Part shown: positions 50,097 to 63,244 of the stretch, in pieces
Layout of the letters: every line of letters begins with the position of its first letter
How positions within the stretch are numbered: the stretch's first letter is position 1
DNA from: Lepturacanthus savala
Lineage: Eukaryota; Chordata; Actinopteri; Scombriformes; Trichiuridae
Assembly (NCBI GenBank): GCA_030544235.1
Contig: CM060464.1
Span: forward strand, 24,171,152 to 24,235,151
Reading direction: 5' to 3'
Length of the DNA: 64,000 nt
The notes under the pieces: model-generated
Database searches by the model: none
What the model was told of the DNA's origin: nothing
What the model saw: the letters and a program-made list of their open reading frames with translations, nothing else
Position numbers and translations under genes: made by a program

Positions 50097-52894
50097 TGGA
50101 AGGATACATGCATATGTCTGTGCACTTGCGCTTGTGTATGACTGCATTATTCATCGCCTCTGTCTTCTCCTCGTCGTGTTGACATCCGTGCCTTTGAAGT
50201 CTTTTTTTATGTGTTGATGCAGGTGCATCAGCGGCACATCGCCGCACTTTTGTCGCTCTAATTAGCGACGAGCTCTGGTTTCCAGGTTGGTGGGGTTGCT
50301 ACAAATAGCACAGCGTGATGATGTGAGACGATGCGAGACGACGCGAGGCGGCGATATATAGGAGAGGAGATCGTCTCCTCTATGTATTGTGAGCGGAGTT
50401 TTTCTTTCTTTTCTTTTTGTTTTACCATATGAAAGCCCCCAGGCAGTGCAGCTGGTGACATTCTTGTCAAAGAAACAAATCGACACTGTCGAACTCCACG
50501 ACTCCACAGCTTATTTCAGTCAGAAGAGCGTATGCATATGGCTCTTTGTCAGTAATTAGCACAGCTCAGCAGGAGTAAAAAACAATGGGATCTGTAATGC
50601 CCCTGAGTAATGATTATTAGATTAATTTCTATGTCTCAACAACCTCACCTGACTCTGTTTGATATGAAGGACCTGGCTCCTCCTTCCTTTACTTATCTTG
50701 GAAGCCTGTTATAAACCTCTGGGACATTGCAACTTCTGTGGCCACTTGGGGCCTAATCACCTCTCAGTGTGGTCTGATCATTCAGACCTCAATGTGTCTT
50801 GGGTGCATTTACACCTGTGCTTAGAGTTGTTCCCTTGTGATCAGATCAACTAATTCTGTTTTCTCAACATTAGTTTGGATTATTTGGTCCAAGGACAATA
50901 ATGATATATTATTTCATTTTTTGGCCATTTAGGTCACAACACTTGAGCAAATCAATTATTTTTTATTATATATTATTTTTTTTTGTTTCATCCATAGTAA
51001 CTGAGTGAAACAACTTCTCCATCAATCTTTTCCTGCAGATCTTTGGTGTTCATATTGTGACAGTCATGATCTGTCACTGTCCTATCTGGTTCCTGGTGTT
51101 TTGGTTGTTCTCTGTTGCCTTCTCTGTCTGTTTCCTGTTTTATTTTGAAATAAGTTCCTCTTTTGCCTGACAGTGTCACCTGTTTCTCCTTCCTCATCTA
51201 TTTCTTGTCAGAAATTAGTTCTTTGTGTATTTAAGCCCTGTCTATGGTTTCATTTGTTGTCAGATAGTCTGTGTTCCCTATGTGTTCTTGGAGTCCATGT
51301 TTGTTCCTTGCGTTTTTCTTGTCATACCTTTGGCAAAACCCTCTTTTTGTTGTTTTACACGTTCTTTTTAAATTTTGCAATTTTCACCACATTTTTTAAT
51401 TACACTTAGTATAACTCCTGCAAAATGTCCATACACATATCCAACATGTGCAATCTAATGGGAGGTGTGAAACCACTTTTAGATACAAACGTAGGTCTTG
51501 CTAGCAGTAAAAGGGTCTTCATAGAAGTAATGGGTCATTTGCTTGATCCTGCAGGGCAACTGGTAAAAAGTTGGCAGCGAGCTTGTGAGGGTTGGTACAA
51601 AGGGTGGCACGACTGAAGCAAAAGTGTATCATCGAGTGCCCTCGAGACTGTGAGGACATATACCTGCTGGACCACATAGTTTGAACCAATGAGTGTGATT
51701 CAGGGCAACACTCAGTCAGGCATCCTCCCTCCACCTGGCAGCTGTGTTCTCTAGATGGTAGTTGTGTCAGCTGACAGCTCCTCTGCCACTGGTGTGTATT
51801 TTCTTGTCTGCGCTGTGACACGGGTCAAGCAGCAATTGTGAAGGGTCAGTTCAGCCAGGCAGGAGAAAACAGTCTGCTTTATTGACAAAGAGTCTGGCTG
51901 ATTGGTCCTCAGGGAGCGAAGCTGTTACTGTGGCAATCAAGATAGCACGGCTGGGCAAGCGCTGTATCGCAGAGTCTCCCGCGATCCGGCAACGCCGAGA
52001 ATACTTGAGTGGCTCTTAGAGAACTGTGAGGTTGTAAATGTGTGTCTGGTGTATTCCCAAAGGCACTGTGGGAAACTAACCATTATCATGAGAAAGGAAT
52101 ACAGTTTCAATAGGTGTGGTGGAGTCATGGTTAATTCTTTTAAAAATGTTTTCATAGAAGGTAAAAACATAGCTATACAGCTTCTAAAAGAAATACAAGT
52201 GTTCCAATTTTTTTGAAAAAAAAAAAAAAGCTAAAGTAAAATCTTTTTCATTATTTTATTTAAACTCTAAAGAATGTAGTTTTCACTCAAACTCAATCCA
52301 AAGCCACTTTTTCAATAACATTTTAAACAAAATCTCACACTTTGTCCTTGAAACAAATTATAGTTCAAAAACTTTTATGTGACATTAATTACTAAACTAT
52401 GTGACCATGCATGACGTGAGATACATGAATTATCATTTATTTCTGAAATAGGGTTAGTCCGATATATCATATTAACGACTTTAACAAATCAATTTCTCTT
52501 TTTATTCCTATCATTATAATACTAACTCCTCCATCTGTCTTCGTCTGCATATTTGTGGTGATGTGTATTCATGTAATAATTCTGGAACCATCCAGGTGTG
52601 AAGAAAAGCTCATTTTTGTGCAGCTGCCCATTCAAAGTCTCTGTGGAAACTATTAAACATGCGCAACTCTCAATTAAATACTGCTGCCTCCACCACGTTT
52701 GCACCTGTTGTCATTTATGCATTTATTCCTAGTAATTCACCCGCAAAAGTCCATCAACCACATGCATATCCTATTAGCCCCTTTTTGCTATTGAAGCCAC
52801 ATTTATTGGACATATGTCATCATATCAAATTCTTTGCCATTTGTGACACGGCAGCACCATCCTCTATCTATAAAACAAGGGCTGTCTATGTATG
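50095..52894. other. Unannotated DNA
   Basis: No exon or element recognised. The frames at 50258-50507, 51519-51821 and 51902-52216 contain no known domain. 51900-52080 is GC-richer. Confidence 0.4.
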
Positions 52895-52985
52895 ACTGTC
52901 CTTTCCATATCTCTACAATTGTTCATTGGATTAACTTCAAGCTTGGCAGGTGTATCGCTAGGGACCACAATAATAGTGCCCCCCC
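52895..52985 (+). repeat. Interspersed repeat family B, copy 1
   Basis: CATATCTCTACAATTGTTCA, then TTAACTTCAAGCTTGGCAGG and TATCGCTAGGGACC. The same ordered words recur in altered form at 57865 and 58770, so a family of repeats exists. The words are familiar from fish genomes, often with a preceding GTAT repeat; the family name is uncertain to me. Confidence 0.6.
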
Positions 52986-54207
52986 CCCCATAGGTAATGT
53001 TGAAAAAAAAAACACATTATGTTCAGAGCCCAGTGCAGCAGACACAATGAGGAATCTGCTCTGTTTGGGTCGAGTCACCAGCTGTCGTCTTAGCATTTCC
53101 CTGCTAAGCACAGAGAACCATTGGGGAATCATCTATCTAATGACATGACAATAACTGATATGCAGCAAAGATGCATGCTATCCAGTAAATACTGAAATCC
53201 AAAATTCAAGCACGAACGTCAGCCGATAACTGAAGTAAAATAGATGATCAACAATACATACAATGGCTGTAGATGTGTACTGATTACCGCTGAATGAAGG
53301 AGCACCCATGGGGAATTATGCAGCACACCCCCAGTACTCTACATGTAAGCAACATAAAGCATGTGAACTAAATGGAGCAGGAAATTAGTCCAGTCACCGC
53401 AGGCTTTAAATCACAATCAATAGCATGTAGCCAGGAGCCACAAGCTGATCAGCAGGACTGCAGCTGTTGGATTTATTTATTGTATTGCATTTATTTATTT
53501 GTTAACTATTACCATATAGAGTACAAACAAATATTACCATATTGAGTATAAACAAGACACAGGAGCAAACTAATTCAAAAATTTAAAGATTTAATTGCAT
53601 GTCAAATGGTTCATATTTATATTTATTAAATTCCTTGTATATGTTCTATATTTCTTGTTGTTATTTATTGCCTATGAGCTTTGTATTTTTTCTGTCTACT
53701 TTGCTGCTGTAAATATGTAAATTTCCCCACTTTTAAGGATATTCCTTATATTAGATGAAATTCTTTCAGTCCCCCAAGAGCAATCAAAAAATCAAAAATG
53801 CTCTGACAAAAAACATAAAGAGTTTAGAAATTCTGGGATCTGTGGTTGTCACAGGCCTTTAATTAGCCTGTCCAACCATTTTTATAAACCTTGCATGAAA
53901 TGTCTGCAGAAAAAAATCCTAGTTCCCCCTACAGCTTTGGATTGACATGCAGTTAGGCAATTTTAAAAAAGGTGTAAAGGGAAACAGCATGTAGCCTGTG
54001 AAACACAAACCCGTTCTCATCAAATAGTGTTTTTTTGTCTCCCTCCTCGCCCTGATACTGACACACAAAGCATCTTTTAGTGTCTATATGAGTGCACCCA
54101 CCGTTTCCACTTGTACTGATGTGTGCCCCTCTTTATAATAACTATTAATAATGAATTGTATTGTATTGTTAAATATTTATTAGGGGTTTACAACTGTACC
54201 TTATAGA
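52986..54207. other. Unannotated DNA
   Basis: Near 53690-53760, TTTGCTGCTGTAAATATGTAAATTTCCCC resembles the 3' UTR of a teleost LINE of the CR1/Rex1 type, but no coding body is attached. No gene otherwise. Confidence 0.4.
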
Positions 54208-54250
54208 GAGTTAATAGATGGTTTGCAAACTGTGAACCATCTATTAACTC
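54208..54250. repeat. Perfect hairpin, 16-bp stem
   Basis: GAGTTAATAGATGGTT and AACCATCTATTAACTC pair exactly around an 11-base loop. Confidence 0.9.
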
Positions 54251-54609
54251 GCTTGTGAGTTTTGCAAATTAATGACATAAATGACTTGTTAAATAACCAT
54301 TCATATTTTTTATGGATTTATAACTGTGTGTAGTTGTAGTTAACACGTTTATGACTTTTTTAAAGTTGCAACTTCTCATTTACTAACATATAAGTGTGGA
54401 CTAGTTGCACCTTTAGAATACAGTCCCAATAAATCATTAACATACAGTTTGTCAGGCTTCAATCTGACGTACAAACCATCATCTGTGGCTATATTTCCGA
54501 ATGTACTAGAATCAAGGTTAGCTGAGTTCTGTCAACTGCAGTTAACAGTTATTAACCTTGCATTGACCAGCAGGAGCCACTGATAACCACTAAAGTAATC
54601 TGTGTGCAA

Positions 54610-54775
54610 AATCTTTAAGTGGGGTCTGCCCCAAAATTGAACGCGTTCACCCTCAGTCAATTCTACACCCTACCACCAAGATTCACAAAACTTGGCCCAG
54701 TAGTTTTTATGTAATCCTGTTCCCAGATAAACAAACAGACAAATGGTACTGAAAACAATACCTCCCCGAGGGGTA
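54610..54775 (+). repeat. Possible fish interspersed repeat fragment
   Basis: GTCTGCCCCAAAATTGAACG, then ACCACCAAGATTCACAAAAC, TAGTTTTTATGTAATCCTG and CCTCCCCGAGGGG match, as I remember them, a repetitive motif series seen in many fish genomes. Boundaries cannot be fixed. Confidence 0.4.
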
Positions 54776-57700
54776 ACATTGTCTGGTTAGTGGTCTGGAA
54801 CAGTGTTCTCCTTCTGCCTGTGCAACTTTGCAACATTTTGCATCTATTTATCTAACCGCCACCCAACCCGCTACCTCTAGTTAAACACATTACAACCGGC
54901 CTGCAAGCAGACATCGTGGGAGTTCGATACAAGCCTATGGGACTACCCTGTACATTGAAAAATGACACTAAGCACTTCCTAGTGTGTTAAAAATTGACAT
55001 AGTGATCATTAGAGCCAATGCAAGTTATGGACAACCAACTTTGAACTAGATGCCAAACACTGACTGGAGCAGCTTTTTCATAAAAGACAATCACAGTCCC
55101 TTGGTATTGATTTGCCTAACTGCTATATATCTCTTCTTCTGTGTCATGCTTAATTGTCTGACTCTCTAGTTTTATCTCTTTGAGAGCATACTAGCTGTTG
55201 TGACACAGCCCGCACATTTGTCAGTCACGGGGCTGATATTTCCGGAGATACAGAGCAATAAACCCATCTCGCCAGCACCGCTCTCAGCCCGGTAATGACA
55301 TCAGCCATCACTCTACAACAGGGCCTCATAACACAAGTTGGTTTTTGCCACTGATAGACCCATTACATCTCAATGCATCTGTCATTTCACAGCTGGGTCT
55401 GACGTTGCGGAACAAAAGCGAAGGCTTTCTGGTTTAGTATTAGCCTGTCAAGAAAAGAGTCACTCCACCCCTGTCATGTCTCAATAGGGTCACGTTTTTT
55501 TTTTTTTTTTTTTCAAAATGCCATGTTCTGTTTAGAGATACTGAGAAAATTCTTAGAGGTCTACAGACCTTTGAAGGAATAAAGTGGAAGATTTGGCCAG
55601 AATTACAAATTTTAGTTTAAAAATAACAAAAATTATCAGAATGAACAGAATTTGAAAGAAAACATCATATCTAAGACCTGTATGTATAGTGTTGCACTGA
55701 TATCTACTGATAGATAGCTATCACTGATATACTCGTAATATCAATCACCTCACAAGTGATAATGAGCCACTGTAGTCCGTCCTCAGTCCAACATGAGTGG
55801 AAGTATAAGTAGCCAATACAGATGCTATTCAAATGAACACTTAACCATGTTAACCCAGAAGCAACACCGGGCAAATTAAATTTAAGTAGTGGCCAAGCTG
55901 TGGAATAACATATATCACATGCTATTGAGTCCAACAAGCATTTTTTTCCCATTCAATATCATAGGAAAATGACGTGGTTCACTATCACCATTTATAATCC
56001 ATTTGATTTGAAAATAATGCAACAGTCTAGATAAGATTCATTAAATTCAATCTCCCTCAAGTTAACCCGATGGCTAAACCAGAAGTATTTAACAGAAGTG
56101 TCTGTTGCTCACGCTCCATAGGCCCATTTCTTCACAGTTGGAAGTGTCCATTTTGCCTTCATGCACCACTGAGCAACTCTTATAGGAATAATTGGGGTCC
56201 CACCGCCAACCTTGTATCCATATATTATTAAAGATCTAAGGTTTAACCAAGTTAAAGTGATCATTTTAACCCAAAACATCAAACCATGATCTTTCTCTAA
56301 CCACAATCAAGTGTTTTTTGCCCCTAAACCGAAGCAGACATTAACCGCAGCTTAATGAGGCATCATAAAACATCATTATCTTTAACGTAGCAGCATATTA
56401 CAGTCCTATTCCAATGGGTTGAAATGCACCTATTAGCAGGTGTAGCATGGCCCTTCTAACCCATATTTATGAGGCGGATAACCACTTATAACACCAATTT
56501 TAATGGGCTGAAAATATTAGAAATGGGTCTTGTGGGACTGAATCAAAATAATCTGCTGTGTGTTTTCAAGGTAATGAACGAACATGTCACCAGTGCAACG
56601 TTGGGCTCATTGATGTGTTTGTAGTAGTTTGGATAGTCTGGACAACAATGGAGCTCTGTGCCACAGAGATAGATAGCTATGTCAGGCTCTGATACACAGA
56701 ATGCTTGCTTAGAGATCAAGTAATTGTTGGTTTGAGTCATTTCATCTTTTTTTTTTCCTTTTTGTTTTTAACTAGAAGAAAAATAAGGATTATTGCCAGA
56801 CTAATCCTTGATTTACCCAGATTCATATGAAGTGTCTTGTGGGAGCTGTCCACTTAGCACTATGCAACCAAACACTGGCCAAAAAAAACAGCAATATAAG
56901 AGCAGTGTAATATTATAACTGTACAATAACAACAAAAACATTTAGCAGCTCGAAGCAAGTCTGATCCATTGTGTCATGATGGAAGCTGCCAGACCAACCC
57001 ACAGCTATAACTACAGCACCCACATCATTAATTTCAGTGGGTTTTCTGTCTTCATAGTTCTGTGAAGTTTAAACTTATCACAGACTAGTATGGGGCTGAA
57101 TAGATGATCACTGATTGATTATTGTATTCCTGTTGACCTCTGCCTTCCATTTGCAGCTGTGGAACCATGCATGGTGTTTGTTCACTTGATTCAGTGGGCT
57201 AATGGACCTGAATCCACTCTGAAAATACTGTGAAGGCTTGCTGTTGTTTATCACTTTTTTATGACTGTAATCTTGGAATTGGATTCATTCTTTGGGAACT
57301 AGATTTTTACGCTCTACAACTACGCAACAACTACTATCTATTGCAATTTGATTTTTTTTTCATCCAGCTCTGGCAATTGTCTCTATATTTTTGATAACAT
57401 ACTACTCAAAAGAGTATATACTGGGGTGTGGGGACAGAAGTGAGACTATCAGAAAGTTCATAAAAAGCAGCTGTTTATCAAGATTACTTAAACCACTTTA
57501 GTTGATGGTGTAGGTTAGATTATTGGAATAAAGTGCGATTTGTTCCCAACATGTCTGTTATTCTCTATTCTCGTTCTCATTGCCCTGTTGGACCTATTGT
57601 ACTTCTCAGCTGCTGACATACTTCAAATTAGGTCAGCAGGTACTTTGGAGAGCATTTTTATCAGAACAAATACACATAGTGGCCAGTGTTCAAAAAAATA

Positions 57701-57864
57701 AATAAAAATAAAACACAAGTTGTAAAAAATATAGTTTCAGGTATTTATATCATCTCACCTGTGACTGTGCTCAGTTGCGTCATTGGTGTGAGTAAAAGCA
57801 GAATTCTGTGACCACAGCCTTAATTTTCTGGGAGAAAAGATAATGATACTGCTCTTTGTCATCT
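54776..57864. other. Unannotated DNA
   Basis: A poly-T tract lies at 55495-55514. A complex block at 55200-55460 (CGGGGCTGATATTTCCGGAG and AGCACCGCTCTCAGCCCGG) could be conserved non-coding sequence. No gene recognised. Confidence 0.4.
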
Positions 57865-57975
57865 TGAGACACATCTCAACAACCATTTATCCAATCAACT
57901 TCACACTTGCTTTGTATATTAATGGAAACACCAGGAAGGGTAGTGTCGAATTTGGTGCAATTTGGCCAGAAGGTT
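57865..57975 (+). repeat. Interspersed repeat family B, copy 2
   Basis: The ordered words ACATCTCAACAACCATTTAT, CCAATCAACTTCACACTTG and GTGTCGAATTTGGTGCAATTTGG follow the same pattern as copy 1. Confidence 0.6.
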
Positions 57976-58559
57976 GCCCTTTAACAGAACAAATTATATT
58001 AAATTCTGTAACTTTTGAACTGTAAGTCCCTGGATCAAAATTATCAAAAATTCTGTTGATCGAGACAGATAAATCTATATAAGATAGTTTTTTCTATTTG
58101 GTATTTTGTCCAAACTCCTTCATCACTTGTCCCAGGCTCTCAGATATCAGTACTGGCCATTAAACCAAAAATGTATGAGTGGCCAAAAAGTCAAGCAATG
58201 CTATTAGGCCCAGAATATTTTGTTCCCATCCAGTATCATAGGGAAAGGAATGACTAGCAGATACCTTTTTCTGAGGGTCACAACCCGCATGAAATCATTT
58301 GTTTCACAGATGCCTTTAAATGCCCAAACTCCATCTTGTTTGATTGCATTTCAAAAGTCATTTGAATAGTTGCACTATTGGATTATTTTAACCTCATTTT
58401 GTTAAGAGGGCTAAACTAGAAGCAGCCAGTAGAGATCTCTGGAGCATGAGATGCATGACTTCTCCTAAAAATTGAGCAATTGTCAGCAACTTTGGTACTT
58501 TTTTTCGGTACAACTTTTGTGCCTGTGTGTGTTTTTTTTGTCTTTTTTTATTACAGTGC
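57976..58559. other. Unannotated DNA
   Basis: No feature recognised; it lies between two copies of the same repeat family. Confidence 0.35.
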
Positions 58560-58945
58560 TGTAGCTGGCCCTCAAATTTTAGCTATATGTTACCAAAAAA
58601 TCTCTCCTTAATGCTTTGTGCCTTTTGAACCACATTTGGCGGACGTGTAATTTTGATCTCTGAGTGACTTTGACGAATTCTGGGCTATTTGTCCGATAGG
58701 TGGCCCTGTAGCAGCATCATCTAACTATAAAGGAATGAATTGCTGTATGTATGTATGTGTGCATGGTATGTATTCATATATCTTTACAACTGTTCATCTG
58801 CTCATCTTCACACTTATATATTGCTGGTATATTGCTGGGGACCCACGGGAATGTAGTATAGAGTGTGAAGTTGATTGGATGAAAGGTTGTTAACAACACT
58901 AGAAGCAGCACTAGCGAAGCATTCGGGCCACTCCTTAAGTGCACT
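58560..58945 (+). repeat. Interspersed repeat family B, copy 3, with GTAT-type start
   Basis: A GTATGTATGTGTG run at about 58745 is followed by CATATATCTTTACAACTGTT, ATCTTCACACTTATATATTG and ATTGCTGGGGACCC. The order matches copies 1 and 2. It ends near GCACTGCACTAGTA at 58942, a familiar 3' boundary of this repeat in fish. It may extend back to about 58560. Confidence 0.6.
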
Positions 58946-59743
58946 GCACTAGTATAGATTTAATGAAGGGGTGTTTGAAACACATAGTATGTGTTATTAT
59001 GTGCACTATATGCAGATACAATCACTACTCAACTTCACTAGCAAAATACACATGTATGAGATATGTCTTACTATACACAGAATGTTAATTATATGGTACT
59101 AATGTTACATAAACTTGATAATTGATACTTAATATACAACAGGTTGACTAACTTTACTTGAATGGTGCCGTCTTCTGAGTACATGGTAATTGTTAATCAA
59201 ATGATCATATAAGATACACAACATGATAACATGCAATGTGAAATGTGCTGCAGCTGGATGTCATTTCTAATTGTCTTTTATTACTTGTTATATTGTAGAA
59301 AATCAACATTCTAATGGCTTAAATGGGCTGTATTTTGCCATTTCCTCATTGCAGTATTTTAGTTTTCTCCAGCTTCAATGTGATTCTGTCATTCTCGCTC
59401 ACAAGTACAGTGAGAAAGAGAGAGAGAGAGCGATCAACAGTTCTGCAGACGTCAATGGGGTACGCTTGTACTGGGCCAATGTTTTCAACCAACTCAAGCA
59501 CAACTCACACTTCAAGTTAAGTTAAAATTTTCCCATACACCTGACTTCTTCAACATATTGGTTGCCAATGAGAACCGACCAGTGTCAACTATTCTATGCC
59601 GAGTGCACATTATTTTTAAAAAGTAAAAAAAAAAAAAAAAAAGAAAACGACTTCATGATCAATTGCAATGGCAACAATTGTTTTTTTTGGTGTCGGCCCT
59701 ATGATTGTAATGGTCTGTTTATAAGAATGTGGTCCAGAAGTGT
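58946..59743. other. Unannotated DNA
   Basis: A short GA run is at about 59414-59428 and a poly-A run at about 59627-59641. No gene recognised. Confidence 0.4.
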
Positions 59744-60160
59744 CTAGTTAGACCTGTAGCACCAATATAGTCTCTCAGTTCTTACATACTCACTCTGAAA
59801 AATCCTGTTTTCACCCCCCAACCCGTTTCTGATTGACCTAGCTCTCTTAGAAATGTCCTGCCCCTCAGACAGCTGAGATTACACAGACAACCAGAAGTCA
59901 AATACAAGCACTGTGGATGGAGAGGGTGGTTACATAGATAAACAAGTGGTTACTACTAACTTCCACTCCTGTTATGCCATCACAACAGGAGCCAGTTCTA
60001 AACGACTAGTGTTCAGCAACACTACAGAGGAGGGCGGACCGTGAAAGAATGACCAGGTGGTCTTTTTTCACAAATAATGTATTAGAAGGAACACCATAGA
60101 CTGAAATATTTGCACACAAGCAATTAAGAAGTGTTTTATTTTCTAATTGGGCCCCTTTAA
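59744..60160 (+). repeat. Interspersed repeat family A, copy 2
   Basis: It starts CTAGTTAGACCTGTAGCACC and ends TTGGGCCCCTTTAA, like the copy at 12451. It is about 160 bp longer than copy 1 and holds the segment CCACTCCTGTTATGCCATCAC also seen there. Two diverged copies in one window prove a repeat family. It is non-coding. Confidence 0.7.
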
Positions 60161-61257
60161 TTATGTGTTTGCATGACAAGGCACTTCAAGTAACTCTCTC
60201 ACTTATTTCCCCACTGATTCATCATCAACTGTTCATGTGATTGAGGATTTATACTTTTCTGAGGATAACTCAGGAGCCATTTGAGGATATCTTTTCCTCA
60301 GTCTCTGCGGTGACAGAGCCCACAGTGGCGACACCCTACCCTGACACCTCGGAAACGCAGGACAAAAGAGAAATATAGAGATCGAGAGCCCTGCAAGAAT
60401 AGACACTTGTCTTCCGGCTGCGTTACCTGGCAACCAACCATAAGTCAATTTAGATTAGTAGCAAAAAAAAGCCTTTCAAATCAATTTTCTGAGTCATCCT
60501 CAATACTTTACTGAATAGAAAAGGGGATAAATCAGGAGGCAAAAGAAATAATTCACTAAAGAATTCATGAATAATTTAACTAATATATAATACTGGCTAA
60601 CCTGTTCAATCAAAGACAATACGATTACAACATATTGTCTTTATACGGCCTACACATTTTTCATTAGTTCCACTCCAAAATTGCTCTGATGATTGCTGTC
60701 TGCATCAAGTATATGTCATGGTCCTAATTAGTTCAAACAACCTACTATGTTGTTTAACTACTACTATGCATTTCTCAACAGAACTGACATGAATGATCAA
60801 TCAAAAATTATTTTGTAATCATAATCAAATATGATCTGACAATCATATTCATTAAAGATATTAATTTGCACTGTTAACCAACTATCAACTCCTTAGGTTT
60901 AGTTGTTTCTGCGGTGAAAACCATACCAAATCAAATTTTAGCAATTACATTCTTTACAAACCATCAATAAACCAGATGATCGTTACTTTGTTTTTGTCTG
61001 ATGATTTTTTTACATTAATTAATGTATTATTACACATGTAATGTATTGTTACACATGTGTAATTGTGCAATATGAATTAGCAATAGCTCAGAAGCCGCTT
61101 TTCCTGAATGCACACATGCACACACACAAACACAAAAACACAACACGGCTTCTCCAAGCTGTTGTGGCTTGTCATTCGGCTGAGCTGGCTTTGTGATGTG
61201 GCTTGGCTTGGGACATTAATCATTGAAGACTCTAGACTATATGGCTCCCATTGTGTA

Positions 61258-61260
<3 letters not shown>
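60161..61260. other. Unannotated DNA
   Basis: No gene recognised. Bases about 60230-60450 are less AT-rich and could be conserved; they contain the X-box-like site listed separately. Confidence 0.4.
60422..60434. promoter_or_regulatory. Possible RFX-type X-box
   Basis: GTTACCTGGCAAC consists of inverted half-sites GTTACC and GGCAAC with a one-base gap, similar to the RFX consensus GTTGCCATGGCAAC. It is in a locally GC-richer block. A single occurrence is weak evidence. Confidence 0.3.

Positions 61261-61312
<52 letters not shown>
61261..61312. repeat. (GT)n microsatellite
   Basis: GT dinucleotide run of about 52 bp. A CA run begins at 61394, so the two could pair as an inverted repeat. Confidence 0.97.
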
Positions 61313-61314
<2 letters not shown>

Positions 61315-61393
61315 GGCTGAGTCCTGTATTGTCTCTGGGGAAATCTGAACTTCCGTATCAGCACTATCTTCCTTCTAACATGGTAACCCTTCA

Positions 61394-61461
61394 AACACAC
61401 CCCCACACACACACATACACACAAACACACACACACACATGCACACACACACACACACACA
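61394..61461. repeat. (CA)n microsatellite
   Basis: CA run with interruptions, inverted in sense to the GT run at 61261. Confidence 0.96.
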
Positions 61462-63176
61462 GAGGTTGTGTGACAATGATAGCCATCTGTGCTCTGGATA
61501 TCAGGTTTATGGGGAGCCACTTGCATTTATTATCCTCATCATGTTCTGCTCATAAGCAGCTTGTGTTACCTTGTAAACAGTAGTTCAAATAAAATGTCTC
61601 ATCACTGAGCTTTAGAGGTGTTGTTGGTAAGTGTCTTTTTGAACTTTGAACAGAGTCAGGCTAGCGGTTCCCACTGTTTCGAAGTCCTATCCTATATACA
61701 ATAGCTGCAATCAACACACTATGTGAGATGTGAGATGTGAAGGAAACCACAGTAAAGTATGTTTTCCACTCTTAAATGTGGCTTTCTATCATGATAATAT
61801 AGTTTTTCCGGAAACCTTTAATGCAACAGAATCTGTTTGTTTCTGTTGTCATACAACCAATCGATGAGAAATATCAATGTAAACGTCATGCATCAGTCTC
61901 AACCTGCTGCACTGTAGCATCATCATTAATGAAATCTAATGAAGGAATGAAGTTCATTTGAAAAGTATTCTATATCTGTGTCAAACTCAGTATTTTGGGT
62001 AGATAGGTAATCTGTGCTTTCTTTCCTGATCTTTTTTAATCTAACCTCTGACAAATACCCCATAGGCTATTGCAAAAAAAAAAAAAAAAATAAATAAAAA
62101 AAAACAATACAAAAATTAAATGAGCCCACAAAAAAAGAAAATAAAAATTAAGTAAAAAAAATCCAAACTAGTATGACCTCACACTGCATTGATAAAGTCA
62201 TTATTTTAATATATCAACATCTTAACATGTTTACCAGCCTTAGAGTAGATGATGCTTTAATAATGACTGGCAGCATCCTTTGAAAATTTGGCCTGTCTAG
62301 TTGATACATGTGGCCTGGCGGGCAGAGGGTTTCCGGTGGAGCAGTAGAGTGACAGAGTGACTGCTGATGGGTTGGAGGTCAAGTAGGAGTTTCTTTGGGT
62401 CAGAGAAGTTCAGGCTTCAGCTTAACCCCCCACCCCCCAGCTAAAACTTACTTAGCCAAAAAAAGATTTAGCCACATGCTAAAACATTGATATCCATCTG
62501 TTTAGTGGAGAAAACATCACTACACAGCACAAGCCCGAAGTGTGTGTGTGTGTTTGTGTGTGTGTGATTGTGTGGTATTGCGTGTTAAAAGATGAAGAGG
62601 TTAACATAAATGTAGGGACACATAGTTTCTGTGTGGGTTTCTGTTTGTAGTTTACCCCTTCAACCTTTTTGAAGGTTGAAACACCTTAAAAATTATATTT
62701 TTTATGTGTAAATGTAATGTTCCCCCGTTTTAAACAACCAGAATCAGAAAAAAAAGATTTTAGCTTCCTAAATTTAACCATACTTTAATTCCTATTTGCA
62801 GATATTGTAAAGGCTGGGGTTTAAAACAATCAGAGAGCTGCAGAGATCTTTGTGTTCAGAGCGAGTTAAGATTAGTCCTTTAAATCTATTCATCCTGCTT
62901 TATATCAGCAGAGTCAGCTTAGCAGGCGAATGGCACTCTGAAGAAGAAGCGGTTGGAAGTATTTTCTCCACCGAAACATCATTATTCTTGTATCGATCTT
63001 TGCATTGGAACTTCAATTTATGAGAGCTTCCTGTGTGTTTTCTAAAAATGTAGAAATCATGTCATTAAAAACAGACAAATGTCTGCCTGCTACTGCAAAT
63101 GAGAAGATGAATATCAGAATCATTTCTGTAGTTTATTGCTGCCACACCTGGAGCCAAATGTAGATTCTATCTTAAT

Positions 63177-63180
<4 letters not shown>
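61462..63180. other. Unannotated AT-rich DNA
   Basis: Poly-A-rich patch at about 62070-62160, GT words near 62537-62565, and a small TTCAACCTT/AAGGTTGAA hairpin near 62658-62679. No gene recognised. Confidence 0.4.

Positions 63181-63241
<61 letters not shown>
63181..63241. repeat. (TA)n microsatellite
   Basis: TA dinucleotide array of about 61 bp. Confidence 0.98.

Positions 63242-63244
<3 letters not shown>

Noticed and set aside
51519..52216. Frames of 77-104 codons as possible exons
   Set aside because: No domain, overlapping frames on both strands and no splice-site context.
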